Below are positions 11,647 to 22,001 of a stretch of DNA of 64,000 bases, piece by piece. Both the position numbers and the translations under genes were made by a program. The stretch comes from Hirsutella rhossiliensis. Its lineage: Eukaryota; Ascomycota; Sordariomycetes; Hypocreales; Ophiocordycipitaceae. Every line of letters begins with the position of its first letter. Position 1 is the first letter of the stretch. The DNA lies in NCBI RefSeq assembly GCF_020360975.1, contig NW_025408671.1:4092001-4156000 (forward strand), given 5' to 3'. The notes below the pieces were generated by a model. The model did no database searches. It worked only from the letters and a program-made list of their open reading frames with translations, and was not told the origin of the DNA.

Positions 11647-13192
11647 ACGAGTTCAATCGCTCTCATGCCCTTCTCTCCTTGGCCTTTCCTGCCTCTTTCC
11701 TGACGGTAGAGCTGACTTTGTTGAGCCTCGATTACGCTCCATTGATTACAAGGATTACATTGAGCACGCGATGCGTTGGCATGACGGGCGTTTTGCCCGC
11801 CACCCGACCTTCCGCTTCGTCGCATTCAACACTCTAATGCGGTCACAGGCACGTACACGGTCCAAGTTCTTTGTGAAGCAGCACGATGGCACTCATGAAG
11901 CGCTCACAAGAGAGCGGCTTGTTCAGGCGCTCCAGCACAGCGAGGACCCCGAGGCGCAGGCGCTGATCAACTCGATCACAAGACACGCAGTGTCTATTCG
12001 CGGTACACGCCCTTCTGGAACAAAAGAGGCAGGACCTGGAGGCTTATGCCTATAACCTTGGCTGTCCTGCTGCATTCATCACATTTAGCCCGGCAGATCT
12101 GCACTGGCGGAGTCTCTACCAACACATGCCCCGATATGAAGAATGGCTGGCCGCATCCGAGTCGGAGAGGATGGCTCTATCCCGCCAGTTATTGCGGCAG
12201 AACCCTCACATTGCAGCTTTCCACTTCTACCGCCGATACTGCTTCTTTCGGGATATCGTGTTAAGGAAGAAGTTCAACGTCACGGATTACTGGGATCGGT
12301 ATGAATGGCAGGGCCGTGGTAGCCCGCACAACCATGGCCTGTACTGGATGGAGGATTGCCCGGGACCGACATGGAGGACGAAGCCGCTCGTGAGGTATTC
12401 GCACGCACGTGGGGATTTCACATCACCGCTATCAACCCCGAGCCGAGTAGGACTGTGCCTCAAGGTGAGGGTAATCCCCTGAGCGCGGATCCGCTGGGCA
12501 CGGAGATGACGTTCTTGCGGCTCTCGCAAATTGTCAACCGCTGCCAGCGTCACAAATGCAATACCACGTACTGCTTGCGCGTCAGAAAGCGAACGGGCGA
12601 TCTAGCGAGGACATGGAGGCGGCTGCTGCAGATATCGAGGCTGCAAATGCGGCCAATCCAGAGAGGAGTGCCGCTTTGACTTCCTCGCGCCTTGCGGGAG
12701 CTGGCCGCAGTTATGAGGAAGGAAGGAAGGTCGTACTTCGTCTTCGAGGCGGCCCGGAACGACAGCCTCATGAACCATTTCAATCCTGCTATTGTCCTAG
12801 GCTGGCTGGCCAATATCGACATATCTCCTTGCACCAGCTTACAGGCGGTTATTACGTACGCTGCGAAGTACTGCAGCAAATCTGAGAAGAAGACCGAGCC
12901 ATACTGCAAGCTGGCCGACCAGGTGTTGCCACACACAGCGCACCTTCAGCCCCTGCTCTCCTTCTCCTCTCGCCTTATGAATAAGCTGATTGCCGAGAGG
13001 ATTACTCGGCGCAAGAGATTTCCCACCTGCTGCTCAACATCCCTCTGCAGGAAGGTACGCGGATGGTGGTGTACGTCGACTGCCGCCCGTTGGAGCATCA
13101 TGCGCGGTCGTACCGCGTCGACGATGATGTCAATGAGACTGTCGGCAGCTACCAGAAATATCTGGAGAGAAATGGTCAGCATGAACGAGTAA
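11613..13192 (+). pseudogene. Helitron Rep (HUH nuclease) region, frameshifted
   Basis: The Helitron-like N domain is recognisable across several frames: DYIEHAMRWHDGRFARHP near 11750, the HUH metal-binding motif GRGSPHNHGLYW near 12310-12350, and the catalytic-tyrosine motif YAAKYCSK at 12857-12880. In active elements this nuclease nicks DNA and attaches to the 5' end through tyrosine. The reading frame changes at about 11690, 12020, 12360, 12570, 12680, 13000 and again near 13235, mostly without nonsense codons between the shifts. The copy therefore cannot make a complete Rep protein from one frame. Confidence 0.82.
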
Positions 13193-13636
13193 CCTACCTT
13201 GAGTACCTTCAGTCGTACAATCTCAAGACGTGGAGGATACTCTGTGCGAACGCGAAGAAGAGGGTCCTGTCTTACTTCCTCGGTACCGGCCGGAGGCTTC
13301 TCCCCAGTTTAATGACTTCTGCCGTGTCAAGTTGATGATGGTCCATCCGCATCGCTACCCAGAGGAGTTGCTCACTGTGGGCGGGCAGCGGTTCGAATCT
13401 TTCGCGGCCGCGTACCAATACTGCCGACAGCAGCACCATTCCCATGAGGACGACCATTACGGAGAGCCAGGAGCAAAGGAACTGAGGGCAGAGGACGATC
13501 AGTTTGAGCTGGAGGAGCATGTGGATCCCGTTGTGGAAGAAGATTGGCATGAACTCGCCCGCATGCTGCCGGATCATCCGCTGGGGGAAGAGGACATCGA
13601 CATACTCGGCCGCCGAGACCTCGATGTGAATTATGA

Positions 13637-15202
13637 TTGGACTCCCACGTTGGACGGTATACCGACAGTGGCATTCTGACCGGCGACTACTGGAAGCAGC
13701 GCAAAGCGGAGAACCCCATGTCCCTTGAGGTGGATGATCAACCCTTGGATGCTCGCGATTCCCTAAATCCGGAGCAGCGTCTAGTGTACGACACGGTCAT
13801 GGACCACTTTCTGACCCAGCACGCTTCCCAGCTGCTGCTCCACGTAGATGGCGGAGGCGGCACCGGCAAGTCATACCTCATTAACATACTCTCCGCCCAC
13901 CTCCAAGCCGCCGCAGGCGGGAGGGGAACGCCTGTTTGGCGTGCCGCTCCCACAGGCGTTGCGGGAAATCAGATTTCGGGCACTACCTTGCACTCCCTGT
14001 TGCATCTCCCAATCAACAAAGACTTCAAGCCCCTGTTAGCGATTGACAAGGCTCAGCTCCAGAAGAAGCTTAAGGATGTCAAGTACCTGATCATTGATGA
14101 GAAGAGCATGCTAGGACTGCGTCAACTATCATGGATCGATGACCGTCTCCGCGAGGCGTTCCCGAATCGGAATGAGGAATTCTTTGGCGGCCTGAATATC
14201 CTGTTGGTTGGCGACTTCTTTCAACTTCCCCCAGTGCTGCAGAAGCCGCTTTATTACGACAAGGAAGTGCAGGGAGTAGAGATCAAGGGCCGGAACGCAT
14301 ATCGGCGCTTCGACAAGACGGTCTTCTTAAATGTTGTCCAGCGTCAGCGTGGTGACGACCAGGAGGCATTTCGCACGGCCCTCGGGGAATTGCGACTGCA
14401 CCAACTATCCAGGGAGTCCTGGAAGCTCCTCTCCAGTCGTGTACAGGCGAAGCTAGACGATCGGGAGGTTGCCAAGTTCGACAACGCCTTACGGGTGTAC
14501 GCCACGAAAGACAGGGTCAACGAGTTCAACCACTACCACCTCGACCGCCTCGGCCGGCCTGTCATCCAGGTAATGGCCAAAAACGTAGGCCCTGGCGCCG
14601 CGGCAGCGCCTGATGACAAGGCGGGCAACCTTGCGAAGCAGATCCCCATATGCATTGGCTCCCGTCTGATGCTGACGTCCAACCTTTGGCAGCCAGTTGG
14701 CCTCTGCAACGGCGCTCGTGGCACAGTTCACGATATCGGCTGGGCACCTGGGGCCGACCCCATCCAAGACCCTCCCTGCGTTATCATGATGGAGTTTGAC
14801 AAATACAGCGGACCGGTATTCCTGACCACCCCTGATGGCAGGAAGATTGTGCCGATTCTCCCAGTGGAGAGGGACTTCCTCATCGGAGCCACTCTCTGCA
14901 CTCGCACCCAGTTTCCTCTGATCGTATGCTATGCAATTACCGTGCACAAGTCACAAAGCATCACCGAGGACATGGTCGTTACAGATCTGTCCTGCCGAGA
15001 CTTCCAGACTGGTTTAAGCTACGTGGCCGTCTCACGCGTGAAGACGCTGCAGGGTCTGATGCTGGATGCGCCGTTTGACCGCAATCACCTGACTTACGCG
15101 TCTCCACCCGAGGGCATCAAAATGAAGATGAGGGATCAGGAGATCCGCAGACGACAGGTTCTTACTCGGAACCCCTACGAGACATACCACGGGCCAGCGT
15201 AA
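13637..15202 (+). pseudogene. PIF1-type helicase portion of the Helitron (frame open)
   Basis: A 521-codon open frame carries the complete PIF1/RecD-like helicase core. It shows Walker A GGGGTGKS (about residue 73), Walker B LIIDEKSM, the motif GDFFQLPP, and C-terminal motifs ITVHKSQS and LSYVAVSR. In Helitrons this domain follows the Rep domain on one polypeptide and unwinds DNA during rolling-circle transposition. The frame here is intact. Upstream, the protein continues in another frame (MLPDHPLGEEDIDILG, ending 13679), so one frameshift near 13645 separates the helicase from the rest. No independent promoter or ATG context is evident, so a helicase-only product is uncertain. Confidence 0.85.
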
Positions 15203-15337
15203 CTCCAGGTGATGCAACTCGCATTAGAGAAATACTGCCGAAAATATCCGTGGGCGTAGATAAGGTAACAATTACATGCTTGTAGATGATTTGACTGCTC
15301 GGTGATTGACCGCTTGGCCCGTTGGCCCGCGGACTCG

Positions 15338-15389
15338 CAGCCTTCGGCTGATTGTACGCCTTGCACAACCGCTCTAAACTGCAAGGCGT
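15338..15389 (+). repeat. Helitron 3' terminal hairpins
   Basis: The first hairpin, CAGCC-TTC-GGCTG (15338-15350), is the inverse complement of the 5' hairpin. The second pairs ACGCCTTGCA (from 15356) with TGCAAGGCGT (to 15389), a 10-bp stem and 14-nt loop placed 14 nt before the right edge, where Helitron terminators normally sit. Both are conserved at 53137-53188 in the short copy. Confidence 0.8.
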
Positions 15390-15638
15390 GACGTAGTATT
15401 TTACATTTGCATGCTGAAATGCAGCCTGCTTCTATGATATAAGTCACCAACTGCGCCCGAGGCCCAGGTATCGCTGCCCTTCAAACGCCACCAGGCTCCT
15501 GGACGCCTGCATGCCAAAACATTGTCATTCTCCTCCGTGCTGCTTGCTGACGGCCGGCTCTCGTCAAGATGTGACAACTCGAGCAAATTACCCTGAAACG
15601 CCTCGTCTTTCCTGCCTTCCAAGCTCCGCCGCCCACTC

Positions 15639-17046
15639 TCAACCTTCCACCAGCTCACCCTCATCTTCCGAGAGTCTCGCTCGCTTCTCCGCTCTTCCCT
15701 GAACAGCGCTAGAGTCAGCATCGAAGTCTTTTCTCTTGGGTGGGGACCTTGGACCACTGTCGGCCCCGTCTGCCCCAGGTTGACATGCTGTCTCATGATT
15801 CCGATCCCTCTCGGCTCCCCTGTCGGTGACGCCGTTTGTTCTCGCTATTGGGCTGCGGCTGGCTCGCTCGACGTCCATCGGGGTTCCGCCGGTGGACGAG
15901 AGCGTATCTGCTTGGCTCAACAGCGTGTCCGCTCGCCGCCGCGTATTCTCCAGGTCAAACGCGGGCGACGGGAGCGACGGGTTCTGCTTCCTAAGCGGGT
16001 TCTCCGTGTAGAACTGTCGCATGACCTCGATGGCCCTGGCGCAGCGGTCCTCGTCCCCGTTCAGATACTTCCACCACGGATCCCCGCCAATGTCGTCAAT
16101 CTGTTGACTGGTGTGGACGCTGGCAAAGAAAATAGCGCTAATGGCCACGTCTCTCGCCTCGATGAGGAGCGGCAGCGCCGTCAGGCAGGCGTCGTTACAA
16201 AAAGCCCAAGCTGCCTGTCTCAAGTGCTTGTTGTGAACAATTTCCAGCTGTCCGAGGAGCTCAAACAGGTGACGGTACGGGTTGTCAACCATGAGGTCAA
16301 AGGTCAGTTGTTCCAGCATAATTTCCTCATAGGTGAGGATGCTATCCCGCCATCGCCAGTATTCTTTGCTCTGCTCGTCAATCACGAGTTTTGCATTCTT
16401 CTGGGCCACCTTTGCGACCGCAATAATGATATCTTTGGTTTTCCTGCAATTCTCCTCGACCTTGTTCGCGAGGAACAGCGCGGTGGCGGCAATGTTCTGC
16501 GACGAATCATTAGCATGGCCTGTGAACAAAGCCCAAGGCGTACCGAGGCCGGCGCAAAACAACATGGACGGGGGAATCACTCACATAATGATGAATGCCA
16601 CCTCTTTCCTGCACCATGCCGAAGCGCATGTAGAATCTGTGGAAGAAAACGCCGGCCACCCAGAGTGTGATCTGCGGCAGGTCCAGCATGACACCGGCCT
16701 GGTAGATGAAGTTGATGCCCTTTGCTCTTCGCAGCCTCTCCTCGGACGGGGGAATGCCGTCGACGATGCTCGGAGTGCTGTGCACCTCGTCCGAGGTGAA
16801 GAACCATTGATTCAACGGGGCCATGGGCGTCTGCCTGCCGGATTGCGAGGGGGACCGTTGGCTGGAGAGGGTATTCGGTCGCGGGGGGGACGTTCGCGTG
16901 CTGTGTTGAGGAGGCGTGGGCGCCGCAGGGGGCACATTGCGGCGTCGAGGAGGGGATCGCGACGCCTGTTCGTTGCGGGAACCGCTCGGGAGACTGGGCG
17001 GCTGGTAGCCTTCGCGAGGCGGCCGGTAGCGATCAATGCTCGCCAT
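15639..17046 (-). CDS. Cyclin T/K-type transcriptional cyclin (Pch1-like)
   Basis: It is probably the cyclin partner of a Cdk9/Bur1-type kinase that phosphorylates the RNA polymerase II C-terminal domain. There are two exons: 17046-16585 and 16496-15639, with an 88-nt intron, giving about 439 residues. After a Pro/Ser/Arg-rich N terminus of about 80 residues comes the cyclin fold. It begins near RRAKGINFIYQAG and crosses the intron at GIHHY/NIAATALFLANKVEE, followed by RKTKDIIIAVAKVAQ and a second cyclin repeat (FFASVHTSQQIDDIGGDPWW). The KVEE..RK(T) signature is typical of cyclins T, K and L. The tail is Ser/Arg/Asp-rich. It lies tandem to PRP4, 383 nt away. Assignment to T/K rather than L is inference from overall pattern. 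Confidence 0.87.
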
Positions 17047-17429
17047 CTCCGGCAGAGACTACGTCGGACTGGCAATCAGTAGGAGGGAGCGGAGTCGATG
17101 GAAACGCATGGGGTAAACAAGCGCGCGCCGAGCAGAGAGAGAGACAGAGAGAGAGAGAAGCAAGCCGGGTAGCGTTGGTCAATGGTGGAGGTGGTGAGGA
17201 GAGGCGAGCGACGGGTCGCGACCGCAATGGCAGTTCGGCCGTTATCTAATCTCACGGTCACCTGACCCGCCACCATGCATCCACGTTTGCTGCCCAGGCG
17301 ATCCGTCTCTTCAACCGGGGATTTTTGGTGCAATTCTGAACAGGCACAACCTTGAACAAGGCAGAAGGCCATTCATGGGGTATATTTGACTGTCACGTGC
17401 ACGTCTCTACCTGTACATGGCTGGCTGGC
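17047..17429. other. Intergenic between cyclin and PRP4
   Basis: Pyrimidine-rich upstream region of the cyclin gene, including an AGAGAG run at 17133-17158, and the 3' flank of PRP4. No gene is seen. Confidence 0.6.
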
Positions 17430-18983
17430 TCAGAGTGCCTCTCCGTCATTCCGCCCCCACAGCTTCACGGTCCGATCGTGGCCCCCGCTGACGATCCATG
17501 TTCCATCCCTGCTATAGTCGACGCTGGCCACCGGTGCCGTGTGGCCACTCAGCGTCTGGATCAGCGTCCAGTCGTCTGCGGAAAAGACCTTGACGTTTCG
17601 GTCGAAGCCGCTCGACACGAAGAAGGTGTCGGATTTCTTGGGGATCCGCCCCCCTTTCTCGTCCACGCCCGTCGGTGTTCCGTCGATGGGCTCGTCGAGG
17701 CCCTTGAACCACCGCATGTCCGACACGGTGCTGCTGTGCGCGCCGATGCCGCCGGTCCTCTGTACCTTTCGCACGTCCCAGCACTTGACCCATCCGTCAG
17801 CGGACCCGGACAGAACCCGGTGGCCATCGGAACTCCAGTCGAGGGCGTGGATGGGTTTGATGTGCCCGTCCAAGTGCCCGTCCAGGATCATGACTGTCCT
17901 GCCCGATCTCAAGTCCCATATCCTGCCAATGCTATCGAAGCCCGCGCTCGCCAGCAAAGACCCATCGTTGTTGAAGTTAATGGTGTAAACACCTCTGGAA
18001 TGACCCTCCTGCAGGAGAACTTCTGTTGTCGTCTCAACGTCCCATAGGCGCCACGAAGTATCCTCGGACGCAGAAGCCAGGTATCGGCCGGAGGGGTGGA
18101 AATCGACACGACAGACCCTTTGCGAATGCCCTTGCAAGGTGGCGAGGGGGGTATCCTGATTCAGGGACCAGAGTTGGACCAAGCCCTCAGCGCCCCCAGA
18201 GGCTAGGTTGACAGAGTCTAGCGAGACGTTGTGTTGGGGCAGAGTGGCGCCCGGGAACCATGAAATGCCACCGATTTTGTTGGTGTGGCCGCGGTAGGTT
18301 ATCTTGTCGGACAGGCTCGGGATCTCAAGCAGCTTGACCTGGCCGCCCCAGTTGCCGATGGCCACAAGCTCGCCGTTGGGCGACATTCGGGTCATACTGA
18401 TGTTCCTCTCGCCGACCGTCTGGCTCCCTTGCAGCTCAAAGGCCTGCAGCCTTTCCTTGATGTTCTTGCGGAATTTGACATGGGTGCGCAGGGGGATGGT
18501 CGCTTCTTCCTTCTGGACAGCCGTCTTCCGCTTGGCGCGGGGTAGGGAGAAGCGGGCGATGTCGAGGCGAGCCTGGAGCAGCTTGTCGCCTCCTCTCGAG
18601 TAGAACTCTTCCTCTTGCTCTTCAGCGGCGTCGTCGTCCGAGGCGTCCTCCATTGTGATGTCGCCGTTTTCCAGACTTGTCATCTCGGCCTGGATGGTCA
18701 GGAGCTCGCGCAGACGGTCGCGCCTCTCGGCCGGGCCCTCGCCAAAGAGGGTGACGGGCTCGCCCATCTCTCTTAGCCTGGCGCGGACGCGGCCATCGTC
18801 GGTGGGAACGGCAATGGTGGCCGCGAGGCGCTTTCGGTTGAACTGGTTGAGGATGGCCGAGGCCTTCTCGGCGCCGCCGGCGGTGGGAAGGTCATAGTCG
18901 TGGTTATCGGGAAGATCCTCCAGGGCGACACCCACGGCGGCCTCGGCCTCTTGGACGTAGGCCTGTCGCGACGGGTGTATCAT
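17430..18983 (-). CDS. PRP4: U4/U6 small nuclear ribonucleoprotein Prp4
   Basis: Prp4 (PRPF4 in humans) is the WD40 protein of the U4/U6 di-snRNP, which binds U4/U6 RNA with Prp3. It is a single exon of 517 codons. The N-terminal half contains the SFM (splicing-factor motif) segment [19 protein letters not shown] with RDRLRELL directly after it (about residues 70-98). A seven-bladed WD40 propeller follows from about residue 210, with repeats ending WD or close to it, such as [24 protein letters not shown] and [12 protein letters not shown]. Length and order match the family. The first ATG starts a plausible N terminus ([11 protein letters not shown]). It is the third spliceosome-related gene in the first 19 kb. 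Confidence 0.96.
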   Translation of the reverse strand: MIHPSRQAYVQEAEAAVGVALEDLPDNHDYDLPTAGGAEKASAILNQFNRKRLAATIAVPTDDGRVRARLREMGEPVTLFGEGPAERRDRLRELLTIQAEMTSLENGDITMEDASDDDAAEEQEEEFYSRGGDKLLQARLDIARFSLPRAKRKTAVQKEEATIPLRTHVKFRKNIKERLQAFELQGSQTVGERNISMTRMSPNGELVAIGNWGGQVKLLEIPSLSDKITYRGHTNKIGGISWFPGATLPQHNVSLDSVNLASGGAEGLVQLWSLNQDTPLATLQGHSQRVCRVDFHPSGRYLASASEDTSWRLWDVETTTEVLLQEGHSRGVYTINFNNDGSLLASAGFDSIGRIWDLRSGRTVMILDGHLDGHIKPIHALDWSSDGHRVLSGSADGWVKCWDVRKVQRTGGIGAHSSTVSDMRWFKGLDEPIDGTPTGVDEKGGRIPKKSDTFFVSSGFDRNVKVFSADDWTLIQTLSGHTAPVASVDYSRDGTWIVSGGHDRTVKLWGRNDGEAL

Positions 18984-20474
18984 GATGGGCAGTGAGGAGC
19001 CGCGACGCGACGGGGATGAGGCGGCGCCGTGTGTCGAGCCAGCCCTCCGAGGGCCTTTGCTCTATCAGTGCCCGGGCGTTGCTGGTCGCGTACGCTGTCG
19101 AGACTAGGTAGGGGTTGCGTGGAGCTGTGCGGCTGCGGGGTCTCGATCTGGGGAGTGAAGGTTTGCGGGCGCGCTGTGTGACGATGTGAGGACGTGCCGG
19201 GCTTGGTGAAGCTCCAAGCTAATATGTGGACGAGTGAAAAGTCTCTGGTGGGGGCTGTGAATGTTGGCCTGTCCCGATAAGGTACAGCGCAGTCCCTTCG
19301 AGGTACCTCCTTGGGCACACGGTACGGAGTACCGAAAGCAGCAGTAGAGACACAGCAGTCGAGACACAGCGAGTCGTGAAAAGAAAAGTTGTGTTTGTCA
19401 TGAGTGACGGTGGCTTTGAACCGCCTGCAGTAGGTAATTGTTCACAATGCCGAACCTGTTCTCTGTATTCCGGCGCCCAAGCATCATTGTTCAGTGCCTT
19501 TCGAGTACCGGTAGTCGATGGATGCAATTGTGTCCAGCTATTCTTCTGCACATCCCTCATGCATCATCATCCATACCGATGCATAGGAGAGAGAACCATC
19601 CATACCTTGGAGAGTCCGGCAGCAGCATCGGGCAATGCAATTCCCACGGATGCCCTGACTCGAGCCATGTTTGTACGACAGTAAGAGGTCTTGGTCAGGA
19701 CCAAAGTCCTGCCACGCTGTCGTCAGTCAACTCTGTAAAAGCACGCTCCCGTCTACAGCAAAAGTGCACGCCCTCAAACACGCCCTCCCTGCTCTCTCAC
19801 TCTCCCCCCTGCGATTGGTCCGATGGGGGCCGAGGGCAATCCTGAGCCCGGCTGGTGGAGGCGGCTCCGACGCACTGCAGAAAGAAAACTCTGCTTTTAC
19901 GAGTGCGGCTGACACGGCCGCCGCTGGAAACGCTGTTGGGCAAGTACATGCACTGACGGACAAACTGACGGACAAACTGACGGACAAGCTGACGGCTCAT
20001 CCTGTCTGGTCAAGGTGTAAAAAAAGAGTGCCGAGGTGAAAGGGTCAAAGGCCGGCAAGGAAGTGGATGATGGAAAAAGGAATCAACTCAGCTATTTCTC
20101 TAGCGCCGTACAGTGAACCATGTCACTCGCACGGCCCGAGGTTTTACCCACACCATTCCTCCTCCCACACAAACCGGCGCTCTCTCTCTCTCCCTTTCCT
20201 GAACCGCCTTGCGAGAAACCGCAACCTACACGCGCCCATACACACAGCGACCCGGCAACCACTACCCGATGCATATACAAGATCAGTTCCACATGCGATC
20301 CTCGTTCTTCAAGTACCAGATGCGTGTTGCCCGCCACTGCGAGATCCAGGCGCTTCCCTTTGAGTCCCAGCAGCGCGCTGACCCGGAGCGCCGACGGGGA
20401 ACCTGAGCCGCCGGTCCATATCGCGAGGGAGAGCCTAGGCCGGCACTGCTACCCATCAGCATCCATCAGCAGCC
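18984..20474. other. Intergenic, divergent between PRP4 and AGC kinase
   Basis: No supported gene. It contains a TACGGAGTA word (19323-19331), a 12-bp tandem repeat (19953-19995) and a long CT-rich leader before the kinase start at 20475. Confidence 0.6.
19953..19995. repeat. 12-bp tandem repeat (CTGACGGACAAA)
   Basis: Three full copies and one partial copy of a 12-base unit occur in non-coding DNA, with one base change in the third copy. Confidence 0.85.
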
Positions 20475-22001
20475 ATGATAACCCCCGTCCCTGCCGCCCT
20501 CACCACCGTCCGTGGCTTCCAGGGCACCCCCGTCACCTCTGGCGACGAAGACTCCGACTCGGGCGTCTGCGACACGCCGCGTCTCAATGCCCGCCGCGGC
20601 CGCAACCGTCTCGATGATGTCGTCAGCGCAAACTGCAGCCCTCTCCTCCGCCCACTGTCGTCGCCTGCCGTATCCGGCATCGCCAAGTTGCGCATGCGAG
20701 CCGACCCCCTGAACCTCGACGGCTCGTCGCGCTCCAGCTCCGTCGTCCGCACCGGCTTGCGAAGCGCCATTCACAGCCGCTCCCACAGCCGCGATGGCCT
20801 GCGCAGCGACGCCGGGAGCGAGAGTTCGGACAATGCGTCCACCAGCTACGAAGTCAACCTGGAGGATGACTTTGTTAGTGAAAGCCTGCGCGACCGGTCC
20901 CCCTTCATGGAGCCCCTCGAGGGAGGCTTGAACCCGAAACGCAAGATGACCTCGGAGGAGTTTGAGTCACTGCGATGCCTCGGCAAGGGCACCTTTGGCA
21001 CCGTCCTCCTCGTCAAGCAGCGCGCAACCGGTAGGCTCTATGCGCAGAAGCAGTTCAAAAAGGCGTCGCTCGTGGTGCACAAGAAGCTGGTAGAGCAGAC
21101 AAAGACGGAGCGTCAGATCCTCGAGTCGGTCAACCGGCACCCCTTTGTCGTCAAACTCTTCTACGCCTTCCAGGACCACGAGAAGCTGTATCTGATCCTC
21201 GAGTACGGGCAGGGTGGCGAGCTGTTTACCCATCTGAACACGGAGAAGATGTTCTCGGAGACGGTGACGGCCTTTTACATGGCCGAGATGCTGCTGGCCA
21301 TTTCTCACCTCCACAACGACCTGGGGGTCGTGTACCGGGACTTGAAGCCGGAAAACTGTCTGCTCGATGCCGATGGCCACCTCTTGCTGACGGATTTTGG
21401 CCTCTCCAAGGTGGCGGTGGAACCGTCCGAGGGTTGCAACTCGATGCTCGGCACCGTCGAGTACATGGCCCCCGAGGTGATTCTCGGCAAAAAATATGGC
21501 AAGGCCGTCGACTGGTGGTCGTTTGGGGCGCTCGGGTACGACCTCATGACGGGAAACCCTCCCTTTCGCGGGCAGAACCACGCCAAGGTGCAGGACAACA
21601 TTGTCAAGCAGAAACTCGTGCTGCCCTACTTTCTCAGCCCCGACGCAAAGGACCTCCTGACGCGACTCCTGCGAAAGGACCCGCACAAGCGCCTCGGGGC
21701 GGCCATGCCCAAGGATCTGCTCACGCTCAAGAAGCACCGGTTCTTCCGCAAGATTGACTGGAAGAAGCTCGCGGCGCGCGAGATGGAGCCTCCGATTCAG
21801 CCCATGATTACGGATCCGGAACTGGCGGAGAACTTCGCACCCGAGTTCACGGAGCTGTCGCTGAGCCCCGTCGTGGCGGGCGGGGAGCCATGGCCGGCTG
21901 GCGCCTATAGCGGCAAGGACGATGTCTTTGGGGGCTTCAGTTTCGTGGCGTCGTCGAGCCTCCTCGAGAGCAACGCCTTTCCCATGGCCAACGGCGCCTG
22001 A
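20475..22001 (+). CDS. AGC-family Ser/Thr kinase, Psk1/S6K-like
   Basis: A single-exon frame of 508 codons. The first 150 residues are Ser/Arg-rich and probably disordered. The kinase domain follows with GKGTFG (about 170), the ATP-anchoring lysine in YAQKQFK (Lys192), the catalytic loop YRDLKPEN (Asp289), DFG (Asp307), an activation loop NSMLGTVEYMAPE and an AGC C-terminal tail. The tail ends in the hydrophobic motif FGGFSF. This arrangement matches fission-yeast Psk1-type S6 kinases, which act downstream of TOR and phosphorylate ribosomal protein S6. The T-loop residue is Ser, in a form lacking the usual Thr-Phe-Cys. The substrate assignment is inference. Confidence 0.92.
   Translation: MITPVPAALTTVRGFQGTPVTSGDEDSDSGVCDTPRLNARRGRNRLDDVVSANCSPLLRPLSSPAVSGIAKLRMRADPLNLDGSSRSSSVVRTGLRSAIHSRSHSRDGLRSDAGSESSDNASTSYEVNLEDDFVSESLRDRSPFMEPLEGGLNPKRKMTSEEFESLRCLGKGTFGTVLLVKQRATGRLYAQKQFKKASLVVHKKLVEQTKTERQILESVNRHPFVVKLFYAFQDHEKLYLILEYGQGGELFTHLNTEKMFSETVTAFYMAEMLLAISHLHNDLGVVYRDLKPENCLLDADGHLLLTDFGLSKVAVEPSEGCNSMLGTVEYMAPEVILGKKYGKAVDWWSFGALGYDLMTGNPPFRGQNHAKVQDNIVKQKLVLPYFLSPDAKDLLTRLLRKDPHKRLGAAMPKDLLTLKKHRFFRKIDWKKLAAREMEPPIQPMITDPELAENFAPEFTELSLSPVVAGGEPWPAGAYSGKDDVFGGFSFVASSSLLESNAFPMANGA

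Larger units (their letters stand above)
9281..15403 (+). mobile_element. Helitron (rolling-circle transposon), decayed full-length copy
   Basis: The element is about 6.1 kb. It encodes, in order, a CxxC-type zinc-finger segment, a Helitron N-terminal region, a HUH/Rep nuclease region and a PIF1-family helicase, which is the diagnostic Helitron combination. Its edges were placed by comparison with the related element at 52269-53202: both begin at ATTCAGCC and share sequence up to GTATTTTA. Near the left end is a 6-bp-stem hairpin (9283-9297). Near the right end are the inverse-complement hairpin (15338-15350) and a second hairpin with a 10-bp stem (15356-15389), ending 14 nt before the edge. 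There is no clear 5'-TC or 3'-CTRR, so it resembles the non-canonical (Helentron-like) fungal Helitrons. The coding region carries many frameshifts. Confidence 0.88.

Noticed and set aside
19376..19684. A 102-codon frame with GGFEPPAV, a peptide often seen where a frame runs antisense to a tRNA T-arm.
   Set aside because: On the minus strand GGCGGTTCAAAGCCACC resembles a T-arm (one mismatch), but no acceptor, D or anticodon arms could be placed around it. Neither a tRNA nor a protein is supported.
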